Origin: Albugo candida
Taxonomy: Eukaryota > Oomycota > Peronosporomycetes > Albuginales
DNA length: 64,000 nucleotides
Direction of reading: 5' to 3'
Assembly (NCBI GenBank): GCA_040437565.1
Contig: JBDOQK010000009.1
Span: forward strand, 558,001-622,000
Notes under the pieces: generated by a model
Told to the model about the DNA's origin: nothing
The model's input: only the letters and a program-made list of their open reading frames with translations
The model's database searches: none
Program-made: the position numbers and the translations under genes
In this document: positions 51,417-62,913 of the stretch, in pieces
How positions within the stretch are numbered: position 1 is the first letter of the stretch
Layout: the number at the start of each line of letters is the position of its first letter

Positions 51417-52342
51417 ATGCAGTATTGGTATTTCACGTTATTTACATGCTATTTGGCAGCGTCGTGTGCTGTAAACGCCGTTCCTTTTCGTCATAGTGAA
51501 AGTCGACCTCAAGCGCTTTGAATACTTTTCGAATGCGTCGTTTTATTCGCCCACAGCGAGCATATGGCACTATCTCATGCAGCTTTCACAGTATATACCA
51601 GTGTGCGATTATGAGTGCTAGTATGGAGAAGAGCAGGACTGGCATGAACGTTTTCAGAATTCTGCGGTCTTGTAAAACGCCTCTTTGGATCAAAATGTTC
51701 GCCCTTTTTGGACATTCGATACGATTTTGTAGCTTGATCAGTGGTCGATGCTGTGAAAATGAAAGTCGATTGGTGCTACTCAGCATTGTCAGGGACAATA
51801 AGGATTGGGAGACTCACAAGCTTTTCGTTTTTCAAATATCACTCGAGACTACGAGAAAAATCTGATGAACAGAATGTGAAATTGGAACTTGAAGAGCATT
51901 TGCGTTATGCAGTTCCTGAGACTCTGTCTGAACCTTTTCGGATATTGCCGGCACTTGATTCTGTAGGATGGGCTACCAAAAGAAGCGAGGAATTTGCTTT
52001 GGGCGTCAGCAAATCGTATCATTGCTGCAACCCAGTGTAATCTTCTACTGCTTCAATCTCATCGGCTTAAACTCACTTGAATGGAGTACTGGCGCCACAA
52101 AAAGAGTGTCAGTAAAGCATTCGGCTATAGCCATATTCTTCCACAACACTCTACGTTTTTTTCGCCTAGTCGAAGGAAATAGCATACGAGGTCCTGGTGT
52201 GGAAGAATATTGCCTTGCTAGGTTCAGTGTCCCCGTTGACAAAAATTATTGCACGACTTTCTCCATCAAGAGTTTGGGATGTGTGACATGTACTACTGTC
52301 TCACGACGCTCTGATTGTGAGATTAATAAGGATGGCTACTGA
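51417..52342 (+). CDS. Tentative multi-exon secreted-protein gene
   Basis: ATG 51417 opens a textbook signal peptide (MQYWYFTLFTCYLAASCA), then the frame stops after 34 codons. A chain of exons continues in phase: 51557-51671, 51742-51772, 51821-52034, 52087-52154, 52222-52342, giving about 200 residues. The longest block is 72 codons (REKSDEQNVKLELEEHLRYA...GWATKRSEEF). The last block is cysteine-rich (KNYCTTFSIKSLGCVTCTT) and ends at TGA 52342. Some donors are weak (GTGCTA, GTTTTT), and one exon is only 31 nt. Alternatively the gene is broken by frameshifts. No family recognised. Effector status is suggested only by the leader and location. Confidence 0.3.
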
Positions 52343-53664
52343 TGGACCGAGCTGTTGATCTGCTAACTTCTATTTTGATTTAGAGACCATCGTGAGAGCT
52401 ATGAAGTGAATTTGTGGTCCCGCTCCGCGGCAATAGACTAACGCCGTTCTTGCATTTGCTACAAGGTGCTGCAACCGCAATGTGTGAACCAGTAGATCTT
52501 CTCTCGTGATCATTTGGTTGCTACGTTTTTCTTAAATCCACACCCATTCATCTGTATGCGATGTCTTCGGTGCTCAAATACTATCATCCTATCTATGTCA
52601 TTCAGACTTGAAGACTGAAGACAATGCAATAAATCGAACTCAGATGACGACAATCAAAATGTCCATTTCTGGATTGATTAACACCGCTGCGTGTGCTTAG
52701 AAATCCATTAAGAGAATTCTGTAATTGAGAGTCAATCTTCACTGATACATGGTTGCAATTTTGGTCGAAAAACGGGTTAAAGTATGAGACTCGCTAGTCA
52801 GCAGATTAAAGTACTCGTTCATTTAGCCTGCTCACCAACAGGGGCTGTAAAAAACTTGCAGGTGTCTTATTGGTGCTGAAGAGAAACTCAATTCATTATA
52901 AACGTTTTTTGTGCCTGAAGAATGGGAGAACAATGTGACTATTAGAATGGCAAACCTTACCAGCAATCTCAGCTTTATTACAATTGGATAGCCAGGTGTT
53001 TAGTCGTTCCAATTTTTGGTGTATATTGCTACATCCAAGAGTGGAATGCACATGCACACAACACGCATTAATGCTCCATTCCAGTCGAGCAAGTTTTGAG
53101 CGTCTCACATTCGAGAGCTTGACATCGGTGATACGAATCTATCGTATCAGCAGGTATTGCTCTCCAATCTCGCTTTCTCAACGATACAAGACGTGCTTGC
53201 GGTAACCAATATTTGCCACGACTCGCACGCCCCTGTAACATTGACACAATGATAATCTATCACGCTTGTTTCTTCCCTTTCCACACTCAGATAAAAAGTG
53301 TTCTATTATATGCGATCCAATTCTCAGCATAGGGAATATATGATTCTCAATATGGGCATGTGAGGAGATTCGTAGCTCGGTTACGTCTGGACAAACATCT
53401 TCACATTCATGGTCATTCATGTTTTTTGAATCTATTCATTTCGTAATGCTGGAAATCAAATTAGTCGCATCATATTCTATCCTAGTAGGTGCTCGAGGCA
53501 TCCCAGTTCAAGAAACAGACGTCCATTGATGTTTTCACCAGGGTAATTCTGATGCTGTATTTGTACTTAACATGTACGTTGTTGGCTTGGTATCCAGTAA
53601 TCGAAAACGTTCTGCTTGTTTTAGTGTCAAGATTCAAGATGATAGAGATAGCTTTTTTAGTAGA
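52343..53664. other. Gene-free stretch
   Basis: About 1.3 kb with only short overlapping ORFs under 81 codons on both strands. The hydrophobic reading VILMLYLYLTCTLLAW near 53540 lacks a convincing start. Nothing firm. Confidence 0.45.
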
Positions 53665-53838
53665 ATGGTTCTCGCTGCTATCTTGATTCAATTTGCTTTA
53701 CTTACTAGCACCAAATCAAAGGCAATTCGCATCCTCAGATCCTTCAATAGCACCAACCGCAACAATATAAAATGCGGAATAGTAACAGCTATTCCTTCCG
53801 TTCGCATACAATGTCCATTACGTTACTGTCGCAATTGA
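53665..53838 (+). CDS. Small candidate secreted peptide with RXLR-like motif
   Basis: ATG 53665 to TGA 53838, 57 residues. The leader MVLAAILIQFALLTSTKSKA is a good signal peptide with likely cleavage after Ala-20. R-I-L-R follows at residues 22-25, then a short Asn/Arg-rich tail with three cysteines (KCGIV, QCPLRYC). RXLR is an oomycete host-targeting motif, but it usually lies 30-60 residues from the start and is followed by EER, which is absent here. A four-residue match can occur by chance. It overlaps the stop of the minus-strand ORF at 53818 by 21 nt. Confidence 0.3.
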   Translation: MVLAAILIQFALLTSTKSKAIRILRSFNSTNRNNIKCGIVTAIPSVRIQCPLRYCRN

Positions 53839-54096
53839 AAAATTGCTTTTCCACTTAGCTGTGCCATTCTTCACTTTCCGGAGCGTGATCACCTTTGATG
53901 ACCTTTCATTCTCTTCCAATAGATCGTTAGCGGTAATAAATCTCCGTCTGAAGATTTCTGGTGCGTTATGCAGAGCTGAAGGAACTTTATGACCAATTTT
54001 CTTGCTTATGCTTACAAATAAAGAAAATGCTGCTTTCGTTTTCTTCTCCGCAACAGCCTCCACGCTTGTACCGCTATATGGATACATTCGCCTCAT
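53818..54096 (-). CDS. Small basic ORF, unknown, possibly a 3' exon
   Basis: From the internal ATG at 54096 (MRRMYPYSGTSVEAVAEKK) the frame is open to TAA 53818, about 92 codons, strongly basic and regular in composition (HKVPSALHNAPEIFRRRF, ANDLLEENERSSKV). The frame is also open 9 codons upstream. A possible upstream exon lies at 54393-54196. RXLR-dEER-type leaders were considered: FRRRF and ENER are present but no RXLR and no signal peptide. Low confidence. Confidence 0.25.
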   Translation of the reverse strand: MRRMYPYSGTSVEAVAEKKTKAAFSLFVSISKKIGHKVPSALHNAPEIFRRRFITANDLLEENERSSKVITLRKVKNGTAKWKSNFSIATVT

Positions 54097-54305
54097 GCTA
54101 ACTTCTCTGCCACTCACAGTACCTTACATCTCAGCATATAATCGATAAAACGTGCAAGATAGGTGGAGTCTACTGAGCATGAATGAGTTGTTGAATCACG
54201 AGCTGTAAGCTATGGTGTGCTTCTCATGCCGAACGGGGCTTGTTGCTTGCTGATAAGGTCGATTTCTTTTGTTGATAGATCTCCATACGGCAGTTGGCGA
54301 TTGAA

Positions 54306-54339
54306 ATTCGATGGAGATTGAGATTCGATGGAGATCGAG
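54306..54339. repeat. 17-nt tandem duplication
   Basis: attcgatggagattgag is followed directly by attcgatggagatcgag, two units with one mismatch. Too short to say more. Confidence 0.7.
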
Positions 54340-54632
54340 TCTCTCGTTTAGCCAAGATCTTACAGACGCACGCGTCGCTACACTATCCGCCACATTTCAT
54401 GTCAACGACAATACTATAGGTAATTCGAGGCGGGTCACACGTATGGTGTGGGTCACATTAATGAGTGTCGCCTGATCGTGATGAAGTTCCTTGGACCAAA
54501 ATTCAGGAATTCTCAGTTAAATCACAATCATACATGTCTGATTCTTGAGTCTATTTGTGCCATGAAGCAGCATGGACAAGTGGATTGGAGGAAACTCTGA
54601 TATGGTACCACTCTTCCGATCTATAAATTCAG

Positions 54633-55175
54633 ATGGTCAGCCACCACTCCTTAAGAAATATGATTGATGCCGTACGCTCACCGTTCGCATTCTTTATATG
54701 TTGCATTCTGTGCGCTTTCCAACGCTCATGTTGCGAACTAAAAACACAAAAGTGGATACCAGCAAAATCTTACGGCACAGACCACAGTTCTTGCCAGAAT
54801 TGTATTCTGAATATCGCTGATGCCATGCGCGCAATTCTTGTCGGAATAGAACAATCCGGTACACCGGAAATACTTGAAATAAGCCACTTTCTTGTGACTG
54901 CTACGGATTTTGCGTTCATGAGCATTCAAAGTATGTGCACCAAAGAAGAGTATTGTGGTGATATCATCTCCGAAAGCGAATTGCTGCCAAATGATCGATC
55001 AATGAAATCTATTGAGATGGAGTCAACTGAAACACAAGCAGCAGCAAGGAAACGTCCGAAAACAACTGGTCTCGATGAAGAGCGTATGGCTGCTTGCCTC
55101 TTTATGAAGCCTATCCGTGTGAACGCTGTAAATAGATTGTACCTGAAGGAAATCAGCGGCTCCCAAACACTGTAA
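54633..55175 (+). CDS. Candidate secreted cysteine-containing protein
   Basis: ATG 54633 opens 180 codons. A second ATG at residue 10 gives a leader of signal-peptide type (AVRSPFAFFICCILCAFQRS). After it comes SSCQNCILNIADAM, a CX2CX5D pattern. This nearly matches the CX2CX5G motif that defines the CCG effectors of Albugo, but Asp replaces Gly. A second pair (MCTKEEYC) follows about 50 residues on. The frame meets TAA at 55173 at a site that reads as a strong donor (ACT|GTAAGAG), and coding-like sequence continues beyond, so this may be the first exon or first part of a broken gene. No domain is named. Confidence 0.45.
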   Translation: MVSHHSLRNMIDAVRSPFAFFICCILCAFQRSCCELKTQKWIPAKSYGTDHSSCQNCILNIADAMRAILVGIEQSGTPEILEISHFLVTATDFAFMSIQSMCTKEEYCGDIISESELLPNDRSMKSIEMESTETQAAARKRPKTTGLDEERMAACLFMKPIRVNAVNRLYLKEISGSQTL

Positions 55176-56351
55176 GAGTTTGTCGTTTTATCAAGCAAAC
55201 ATTCCTCCATGCCCATGTATGTAATGGTTCTTTTGTACGCCGAAAATGCTGCTGATAAGCTTCGAGATCGGGAGCACTCGTCGCTTTTTGCGGAAATCGA
55301 GTTTCGACATTGTATCTGCTGTCGCATGTCAAAGTGTGATCATGCAGACTTCTGTTGTGACTCCCGATCCTTACATTGGAAGACATAACACTATAAAAAG
55401 ATTACAATTGGAGAATCTGGTGAACCACATCGAATATATCAAAGGCCCCCCACGCTGCATAAGTGTTCAATGTAGAGATGAAGATTATTCGGAGTACATG
55501 AATAGTTTCATCCGACAAATAAATGGTGAAGCAGTTCTGCTTTACAAAAAAGCAAATACTCGGTATTTTTATCTTTTCACAAACGAGGAGGCCGAGGAAG
55601 TCAAGGAGTTTCAGTATGAAGACACGCAGCGTGCTAAAATCAGATATTGGCGATCTTGAAATATGTAGTAAGTTCAATTCTCATCATTACGACACGTCGG
55701 CTATACACCACCAAATAGCAGTTTGGAAGCCAGAAGGGTCAATACAAGAGCCACTCGATGGATCTACTTACCAAACCGGTTGTGCCCTAGCTCATCACTA
55801 TCCAATGCATAAGCAGTGTAAGCCTTGTGTTCAGGAACTTGGCAATTATGGTTTGATTACTAAAAGAATCACTGATTCATCATTCTTGGTGTCAATGAAT
55901 GAGAAGGTCAACAAGGCGAGACTTGCATCATGTATCGCACAAAATATCGAACCAGAAGAATTTGTCGAGAGATGTTATCGATTTCAATTTCTTCCTCGGG
56001 AAAATGTGCGAGTATGAGAATAAACAAGGAAAGAAACGTGGAGAGAAGGAGAAGGGAATGCAATGGCAAGGTAGCTCTTCTAATCGAATTTCTACGCTAC
56101 AAAAAGTGATGGTTGTAACCTGGGAACGTCTAGATAGATAATGCCTTGAGTATCTTGCACTATATCATAACGTGCTACTGGTTTCGGTAAAGAAAAATTA
56201 TGTGTGGATGGTGGGTACGGAACTAATCCCAAAGAGGCGTACTTTCTGCGAAGAAGTTCTCAGCACGGAAGTATTTCACATTGATGTTCGCTTTTTGCGT
56301 TCTCTTTCATCAAAATATATGGAAGATTTGGAACTTATGCTTACCTCATGA
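55176..56351 (+). pseudogene. Continuation of the 54.6-kb gene in shifted frames
   Basis: After the stop at 55175 the plus strand stays coding-like in successive frames. 55176-55388 is cysteine-rich (FRHCICCRMSKCDHADFCC). 55320-55659 reads EYMNSFIRQINGEAVLLYKK. 55640-56017 reads MHKQCKPCVQELGNYG and CYRFQFLPREN. A final stretch to 56351 reads VGTELIPKRRTFCEEVL. Either unrecognised introns link these blocks, or the gene has decayed through two frameshifts and stops, or base-call errors break it. The CKPCVQELG site is CX2CX4G, one residue short of the CCG spacing. Confidence 0.35.
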
Positions 56352-59300
56352 AAAAGGAATGGAAAGTATATCGTGGCATTCGACAACTAATTATCTGCTA
56401 CATAATTGTGCACAAGTAGCGCGTTCCTGGCGAAGAAATGTTTTTATAATGAGATTGAAAATACACCACTTCTTACAATCAACGAAAGCGTTAGAACTTT
56501 GCCTTGCTTTTAAATGCGCGTCGTAGACGACAAAAGCCTGGCGCTCTAGTATTCCTTGAATAAGGTGTGGTTGGCAGAGCATGGTGAAACCTTTAGGATC
56601 GAATTGGACTGAATCTGGAGCTTAATGAAGTCATATTATGACTAAAACGCTGCATCAAATCATCTAGAACTCTGGTTTGGATGTGTGGATCCTCAGCATA
56701 TGCGAAGAAAAGAAGATAATGAAGCGCTGTACTCTCATGCAAATAGAACGCACAAGATAGCGAGCTGGAAGAATGGAATTCCGTACGTGTATACCTTTCC
56801 ATTATAGACTGATCAATCCCAACCACAGAGCGGGGATGTTTACTTACGGAGGAGATTTTGAGTAGAAGAGCTTTACATCGCTTACCGCGCTCCGCGGACG
56901 GAATGGTCGCTAACGTATGTATAATTTCCAGCAGTTGAAGTAGTGGCTTTCATATTTGATGACAGAGCTCGATGGATGCTATTTTTCTCGTGTTCTTAAC
57001 TTACATCAGCTGGAGCGTATAAAAGCATATAATCGGCCTGAAATCGGCGTCATTTTATTACTACAACAGAAATTACTAAATATATTCTTTTGAGCATACC
57101 GGAAAATCGAGCGCTGTTGAACATTATTGGTTCTGCGATATTTTCATAATCACTTAAGCAACTGGCAATCGCATCCGAAGAGAATCGAGATATCACACTC
57201 CTGCAACGGCGACAACAGCCCAACAGCGCGTGCCTTGCTCAGGTCGAGAGATAAATGCACCCCACTGAAGTGCTAAAAGACTATGTGATGCATTCAGGCG
57301 TTATGTATGAGAGATTCCTCTTTGAAAACCCAGCTCCTTTGTCCCGGAGTATTTCATATCTTAGGGCAGCTGTTTCGATTGGCGCCCTTGCATCAGTATG
57401 CCCTTGTGTCAGTTTAAGACAAATATAATTCGAGCCTCATAAATTCAATGGTGAAATCTTTTCCAATATATGTGGTGAGCCTTCATCCAGTGCTGGTGAC
57501 ACCCAATAATACATGGCCGACGCTTGTCTACACGGATGTTACAGAGGCTGAATCACTGATTTTTGATGAGGAGCGGGCATCTGAATCACCCATGGTGAGC
57601 GTGTTTTAAATTGTCTGTTTGTGGGTATCAGTCAAAATGCTGGTTACAAATCAAGAAGAATGAGAAGTGTGTATTGCTCAGACCCTTACTCCACTACCGG
57701 CTGATCTAAGCCTTTCATCTATTCCTCTCTTATCGCAGGTTTCCGTGTTAACTTACCCTCACACAAAAACTGTTTTTACCTTTGCGTATCTTGATGTTTT
57801 CTGTTCCACAATACACATTATGCAATAAAAAGTTCGCATTCGTTTTCATTCGAGTGTTGGTCATGGTCTTTGAGTCCCATCGAGTAGGCTCGATTACGTC
57901 AAAAGAACGCTGAAGTATGAATCAATATTTTGAGGTCACTGAACGAGTCATAACAACCAAGTCATCCTTAATCAGCCACTTATCGAACTCTCTTTGCAAG
58001 GCTTACCATCTTTCAGATCGAATGCGTTTTCGACTTGTATAGCGACATACCAAGATGCTCCACATTAGCAAGTAGTAGCCAATGCATTGGTTGTTGCTTA
58101 CACCTTTTAATAGTAAAAGCTCCAGATCGCTCTTTTATGTAAAAGTTCTTCGCTTTTCTGTGAAACCGCACCTTGGAATCCTTCTACTAACGCTCATGTT
58201 GTGATGATGTATCAACGGCATTCCTTATCACGAATGATATGACCCCAGATAGTCCGGTCGCATCCATGAAGTGAGCTTGTGAGTCTGCAAGCTACACCAT
58301 ATCGCAGTGCTGGTTCGATTGAATGACTTTGACTCGAGATCACGGATGCTACTAGTTTATGTTGCACTACTTTCGAACCTAAAACTCAATTAGGTGATAA
58401 TTCTGATTTGATGAAGCACGCAGAGATAGATTGATATACCATTTAACCTAGAGCTAGATCTCACAGGTTGCCTCTTTGGAGAATATTCGATCCTGGTGTA
58501 CACTGCGAGTAATACCCGTACTTGCTAATGGATTGGGCTATTTACATAATCTTCGATATCTGTATCAGAGAATCGACGACTTGCTTTTTCGAACCGAAAT
58601 TCTTATTGTCATTCTAGACTACTCTTAAAACGCTTGCATATCAAGTTGGCTTGCTTTGACATACTTTATCCCCGCAAGGACCTTCTACAATGTCATTGCT
58701 AGAGTAGTGTAGTCTATAGTATACTCCTCACTACGCAAGATTGAATAACAGGAAGATCGCATGTTATCATCCTGCGATAGTAGCGAAATGTAGAGAGTAC
58801 CTGTTTTGGATGATAACGCGGCCATAAGCTACGCAGTGGCTAATTTCGCACAAGTCACAGCAATGTGGGATCTACAAAGGAGTAAACATAGCGATTCTAT
58901 CACGAATGTGTCATGGCTTTTCACTTCCTACTTCTCAATTGGGATTAATGTTAGGAAATAGATATATGACGTTCTTGCGAATGTGTAAAGCGAGAAATGT
59001 TTTTGACAATTATGAGATAGAAGTGCTCTGGTGACGCTTTCATTTATTTTACTTTGCGAATTGGGCTAAAGGTGACGATGTATGCGTCAATATTAGTATC
59101 ATAGACGTTTGTGGAATATAAGGTCATCTCTTTCCGATAGTACGAGACATCGGCTCATGTTTGTCGACATTCATTTCTAAAGCAAATCATGCTCCTTCAG
59201 ATTGTCATCCTTCAGCACAACTGAGCATGTTTTAGATTTAGAGTCTAGGATAGCATACAATAAGAGACATTTCGACATTTGATCAAAAGTCGTAGTCTTC

Positions 59301-59742
59301 AGCAAAGAATTAAAAGTTAACTGACAAAGGAGACTTTGACAGCCTTGCGCAAGAAAAGGTTTTAGTGTAGCGTGCCCAATGCACGGCTCGCTCGTTTTTG
59401 AAGAAAAGCAGCNNNNNNNNNNNNNNNNNNNNNNNNNNNNNNNNNNNNNNNNNNNNNNNNNNNNNNNNNNNNNNNNNNNNNNNNNNNNNNNNNNNNNNNN
59501 NNNNNNNNNNNNTGTCTAGCATGGGAGGGAATTCTGAGCAATGCAATTAGCGACTTGGCAGTAAATGACAGGACATACTGTATAAAAACGCGAGATGAGA
59601 AGTATCAGTGATGCGACGAGATAGACAAATAATAGACGTGCTTACGGACTGGTTCATCCTTCACAGCATAGAAAACTTGAGAATAACTAACATGCAAAAT
59701 GTACGTGAATTGTTAGGTTTAGTCGACGAAATGTCAGTGTTG
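56352..59742. other. Gene-poor stretch
   Basis: Few ORFs over 60 codons. A 54-codon reading from ATG 57448 (MVKSFPIYVVSLHPV, then AESLIFDEE) ends near a GTGAGC donor and is faintly like the paired exons at 50.1 and 59.75 kb. A minus-strand reading near 56826-56593 has no domain. No mobile elements recognised. Confidence 0.45.
59413..59512. other. 100-N gap without a visible flank repeat
   Basis: The only one of 14 gaps where I could not find the right flank repeated to its left. It may be a true scaffold gap of unknown size. Confidence 0.7.
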
Positions 59743-59743
59743 G

Positions 59744-59959
59744 GTGTGTAGATTGGGGGCATTGTCACCGAGTTTATTGCCGTTGTGGCTGGGTCCTGAT
59801 CCGAGGTTTTTGCCTTTAACTGCTTCGGTCAGGGAGCTATGCATAGTAGCAACTGTTGCAAAGAGAACGATAAATAAGTTTTTTGTGTTCATTGGGATTG
59901 ATGGTCGAGTTGGTACGAGCTTGAGATTGTTTGATGCCGCCGAATGGGAAGTGAGTTGA
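59744..59959 (+). other. Exon-like segment, paralogue of the block at 50.1 kb
   Basis: The reading LTASVRELCIVATV, then INKFFVFIGIDGRVGTSLRLFDAAEWE, aligns without gaps from the SV-E position to the DAA motif with the 50.1-kb segment. It ends at a strong donor-like site (GAA|GTGAGT). No ATG or signal peptide is attached. Most likely an exon of an unknown gene family. Confidence 0.45.
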
Positions 59960-61992
59960 ACAATGTATGAGGCAACAAGAACATCAATACGCTCAATACC
60001 ACCACTCCCCTTTTCTCAAATGTGGGGGAAGATATGTCACGACAAGTAGGTTTCAATGAAGATTAGGGTCCTGTGTAGATATTGCCAAACATAGATGATA
60101 AATGTAAGGCATTCTCTTGCCGAAACAGCTCTTTCAAAGAAGATTGTAAAAGGTCGAGTTTATTTTCGTCTGGCGTACGCAATAGCCTTTCGGATGCCAA
60201 TTGCAGAGACAGGAACTAGGTTTAGACGTGAAACTGATTACTGAACCTCAGTGAGAGACAGGCGTGGATACACACGCAAGAAAACGTGAACTAATTCGCC
60301 CATGCGTAATTACGATATAGGGAGAAAGACCGGATGACTGGTTCCACCACCCCAACGAATGAAGCAGCCATGATTGATGCAGAGAAAAGGAGAAAATCAT
60401 CGTCAGTCTTCCGAGCATAGTGACGACTGGTTGAGAAACCATGTGGTGAAGCGTTTTGAAGCAAATAAATTTAGTTGTAAACAAGTCAGAAGGAGTTAGA
60501 GAGAGTCAACTGTTGTTTGAACACGAATGAGTGTACAAAACAACACGTGGAGACCCATGACATGGTGTTCATCTTCATCCAGCGGTTTCTATGCTAAATT
60601 ACTTTCGCTATATCTCATGGCTAGATGAGAGTCAAAATCGCGGCCAATATACATGAGCCAATAGGCTTCTGGAATCCGTCTAGATTATCTTCCAACTTCA
60701 CTCGAACACGTCGTAAAAATCATTGATGCTAGCGACAGCAAGATACCATTCAACCACGAACGCTTCCTCGGTCCGCATCTTTTCCAATTATCAGCTTCGA
60801 ATGCAATGGCATCTTCTATTATGTCGGTCTCCATATCACAAGAAGCACGCACAGTTCCAAAATTCAAATAATGCTAACCTAGCTCTTCTGATCTACGAAT
60901 GCGATCGTGAGAGGCTATAAGCATTTCGAGAGAAACACACATACTCTATGACCACCGAGTTCCATGACTCAAATCTTGATCGCACCGACCCCCATAAAAC
61001 GAACGATTTCAACTCCAATATGCTCGAACTTATTCGCTCATAGCCTACATAAAAGTTTATACGCAACTTATCACTGTGAAGATGCACCGCCGAAAGATGT
61101 GAGTGCACCTACTGCGATGACGGCACTCCACTCCCTTACAAGCGTAGCGTTACCTAACCAGATACGACTGCTTATGGTCGACCGAGTCAGTTGTTCTTCT
61201 TAGATGGAATTGGATCGTCGCATCCTAGTGACATATTCCTGAGTGAAAATAGAAGCTTTAGTAGTCCTATTCGTCCGTGGTTGTTTCGCTCTTTGTCCTT
61301 CTGAATATCGCAATATATATCAGTGAGCGCTGAGCGCCACCAAGTACGATTTCCGTCCGAATTATAGATGGACGTGTGTGATAACTCGACACACGATTGA
61401 AGGATGAGTAAAATCATGGCACTTTTATTATGTAATTTGGTACAAACCTTCACATTATGCGAGCATGAATTTATGTTTGGAGAAAATCAGGACGGCCAGA
61501 AACGTTAATGGGCTTCCGTGCTCTTAGAATATTATGATTTCGGCGCTCTTGAGGAACATTATCTCGTTGTCGAGATGACTGGAAAGTGCTTGAATCTGTG
61601 ATGAGCAAAAAAGCTGGACCTTGATTGTAATTCAACTTCACCTAGCATTAGCTTTTCGATCGGGGAACCGACAAGATATGAAATTTGAGATAAGTACTTG
61701 TGACTTTGGTGGATGTATTGATTGAACAGAATGTACCACTGTAATTACGAGACATTTGCGTTGGACAGCTCCAATCTCTTGAGAACTGGGTGACCGTCGA
61801 TGTTGCTGGTGTGCGGTAGAAGGGTTCTATTTTCAGATTGCGGCAGACTGATTGCTGTTTATTAAAGCATTATCCGAACCTCGAAAGAAGATAACCCAAC
61901 TACGGCGATGAAGCGGTTTTTAACAATGAAGCATGGTTTTCCCACTCAGAAGTCGCGATGATTGAGGAATTGTTGTGAATTTGCAAGTCTTT

Positions 61993-62550
61993 GTACCGCA
62001 GGAACTTCTTTTTGCAAGATAATCTACATGAAAATTAAGACAATTATCTCTCTCATTGTTTCGCATTCATTTCAGGTTCATCTGGTCTCACAATAGAAAT
62101 TGGAGGAGCAAGCATGCGATTGTAGCGATGTGTTTCGCTACTGAAAAATGACAGAAACAAGCTAGCCTACTGAAGAAGATTCTGTGTTGGTCGAATCTTC
62201 TCGTTACATCAAATCATAGCANNNNNNNNNNNNNNNNNNNNNNNNNNNNNNNNNNNNNNNNNNNNNNNNNNNNNNNNNNNNNNNNNNNNNNNNNNNNNNN
62301 NNNNNNNNNNNNNNNNNNNNNGTACCGCAGGAACTTCTTTTTGCAAGATAATCTACATGAAAATTAAGACAATTATCTCTCTCATTGTTTCGCATTCATT
62401 TCAGGTTCATCTGGTCTCACAATAGAAATTGGAGGAGCAAGCATGCGATTGTAGCGATGTGTTTCGCTACTGAAAAATGACAGAAACAAGCTAGCCTACT
62501 GAAGAAGATTCTGTGTTGGTCGAATCTTCTCGTTACATCAAATCATAGCA
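61993..62550. repeat. 100-N gap (62222-62321) with duplicated 229-nt flanks
   Basis: 61993-62221 recurs as 62322-62550, apparently identical. Confidence 0.9.
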
Positions 62551-62681
62551 CGACGCTTCTTCAATAAAGGCTTGAAATGCTCAATGTAATAATGATGTCT
62601 CGTACTGCTTTGATCGCGAAATTATTGTAGATTGCATTTATCCTGGCTTTGGTGGACCGTAGTGCTGCAAGATTTAAAAAA

Positions 62682-62913
62682 AGGCACATGAAATGACCAT
62701 CGTAAAAGCTATGAACGAAGTGTAGTTGTTGGCCCGGTTCCCGACAANNNNNNNNNNNNNNNNNNNNNNNNNNNNNNNNNNNNNNNNNNNNNNNNNNNNN
62801 NNNNNNNNNNNNNNNNNNNNNNNNNNNNNNNNNNNNNNNNNNNNNNNAGGCACATGAAATGACCATCGTAAAAGCTATGAACGAAGTGTAGTTGTTGGCC
62901 CGGTTCCCGACAA
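62682..62913. repeat. 100-N gap (62748-62847) with duplicated 66-nt flanks
   Basis: 62682-62747 recurs as 62848-62913, the shortest overlap in the window. Confidence 0.9.

Noticed and set aside
51417-51865. RILR in the reading NVFRILRSC as a second RXLR effector motif
   Set aside because: It lies in the middle of an uncertain exon, far from a fixed start, and four-residue matches are common.
58300-58380. tRNA-like ggttcga strings
   Set aside because: No matching acceptor stem or anticodon arm could be built around them.
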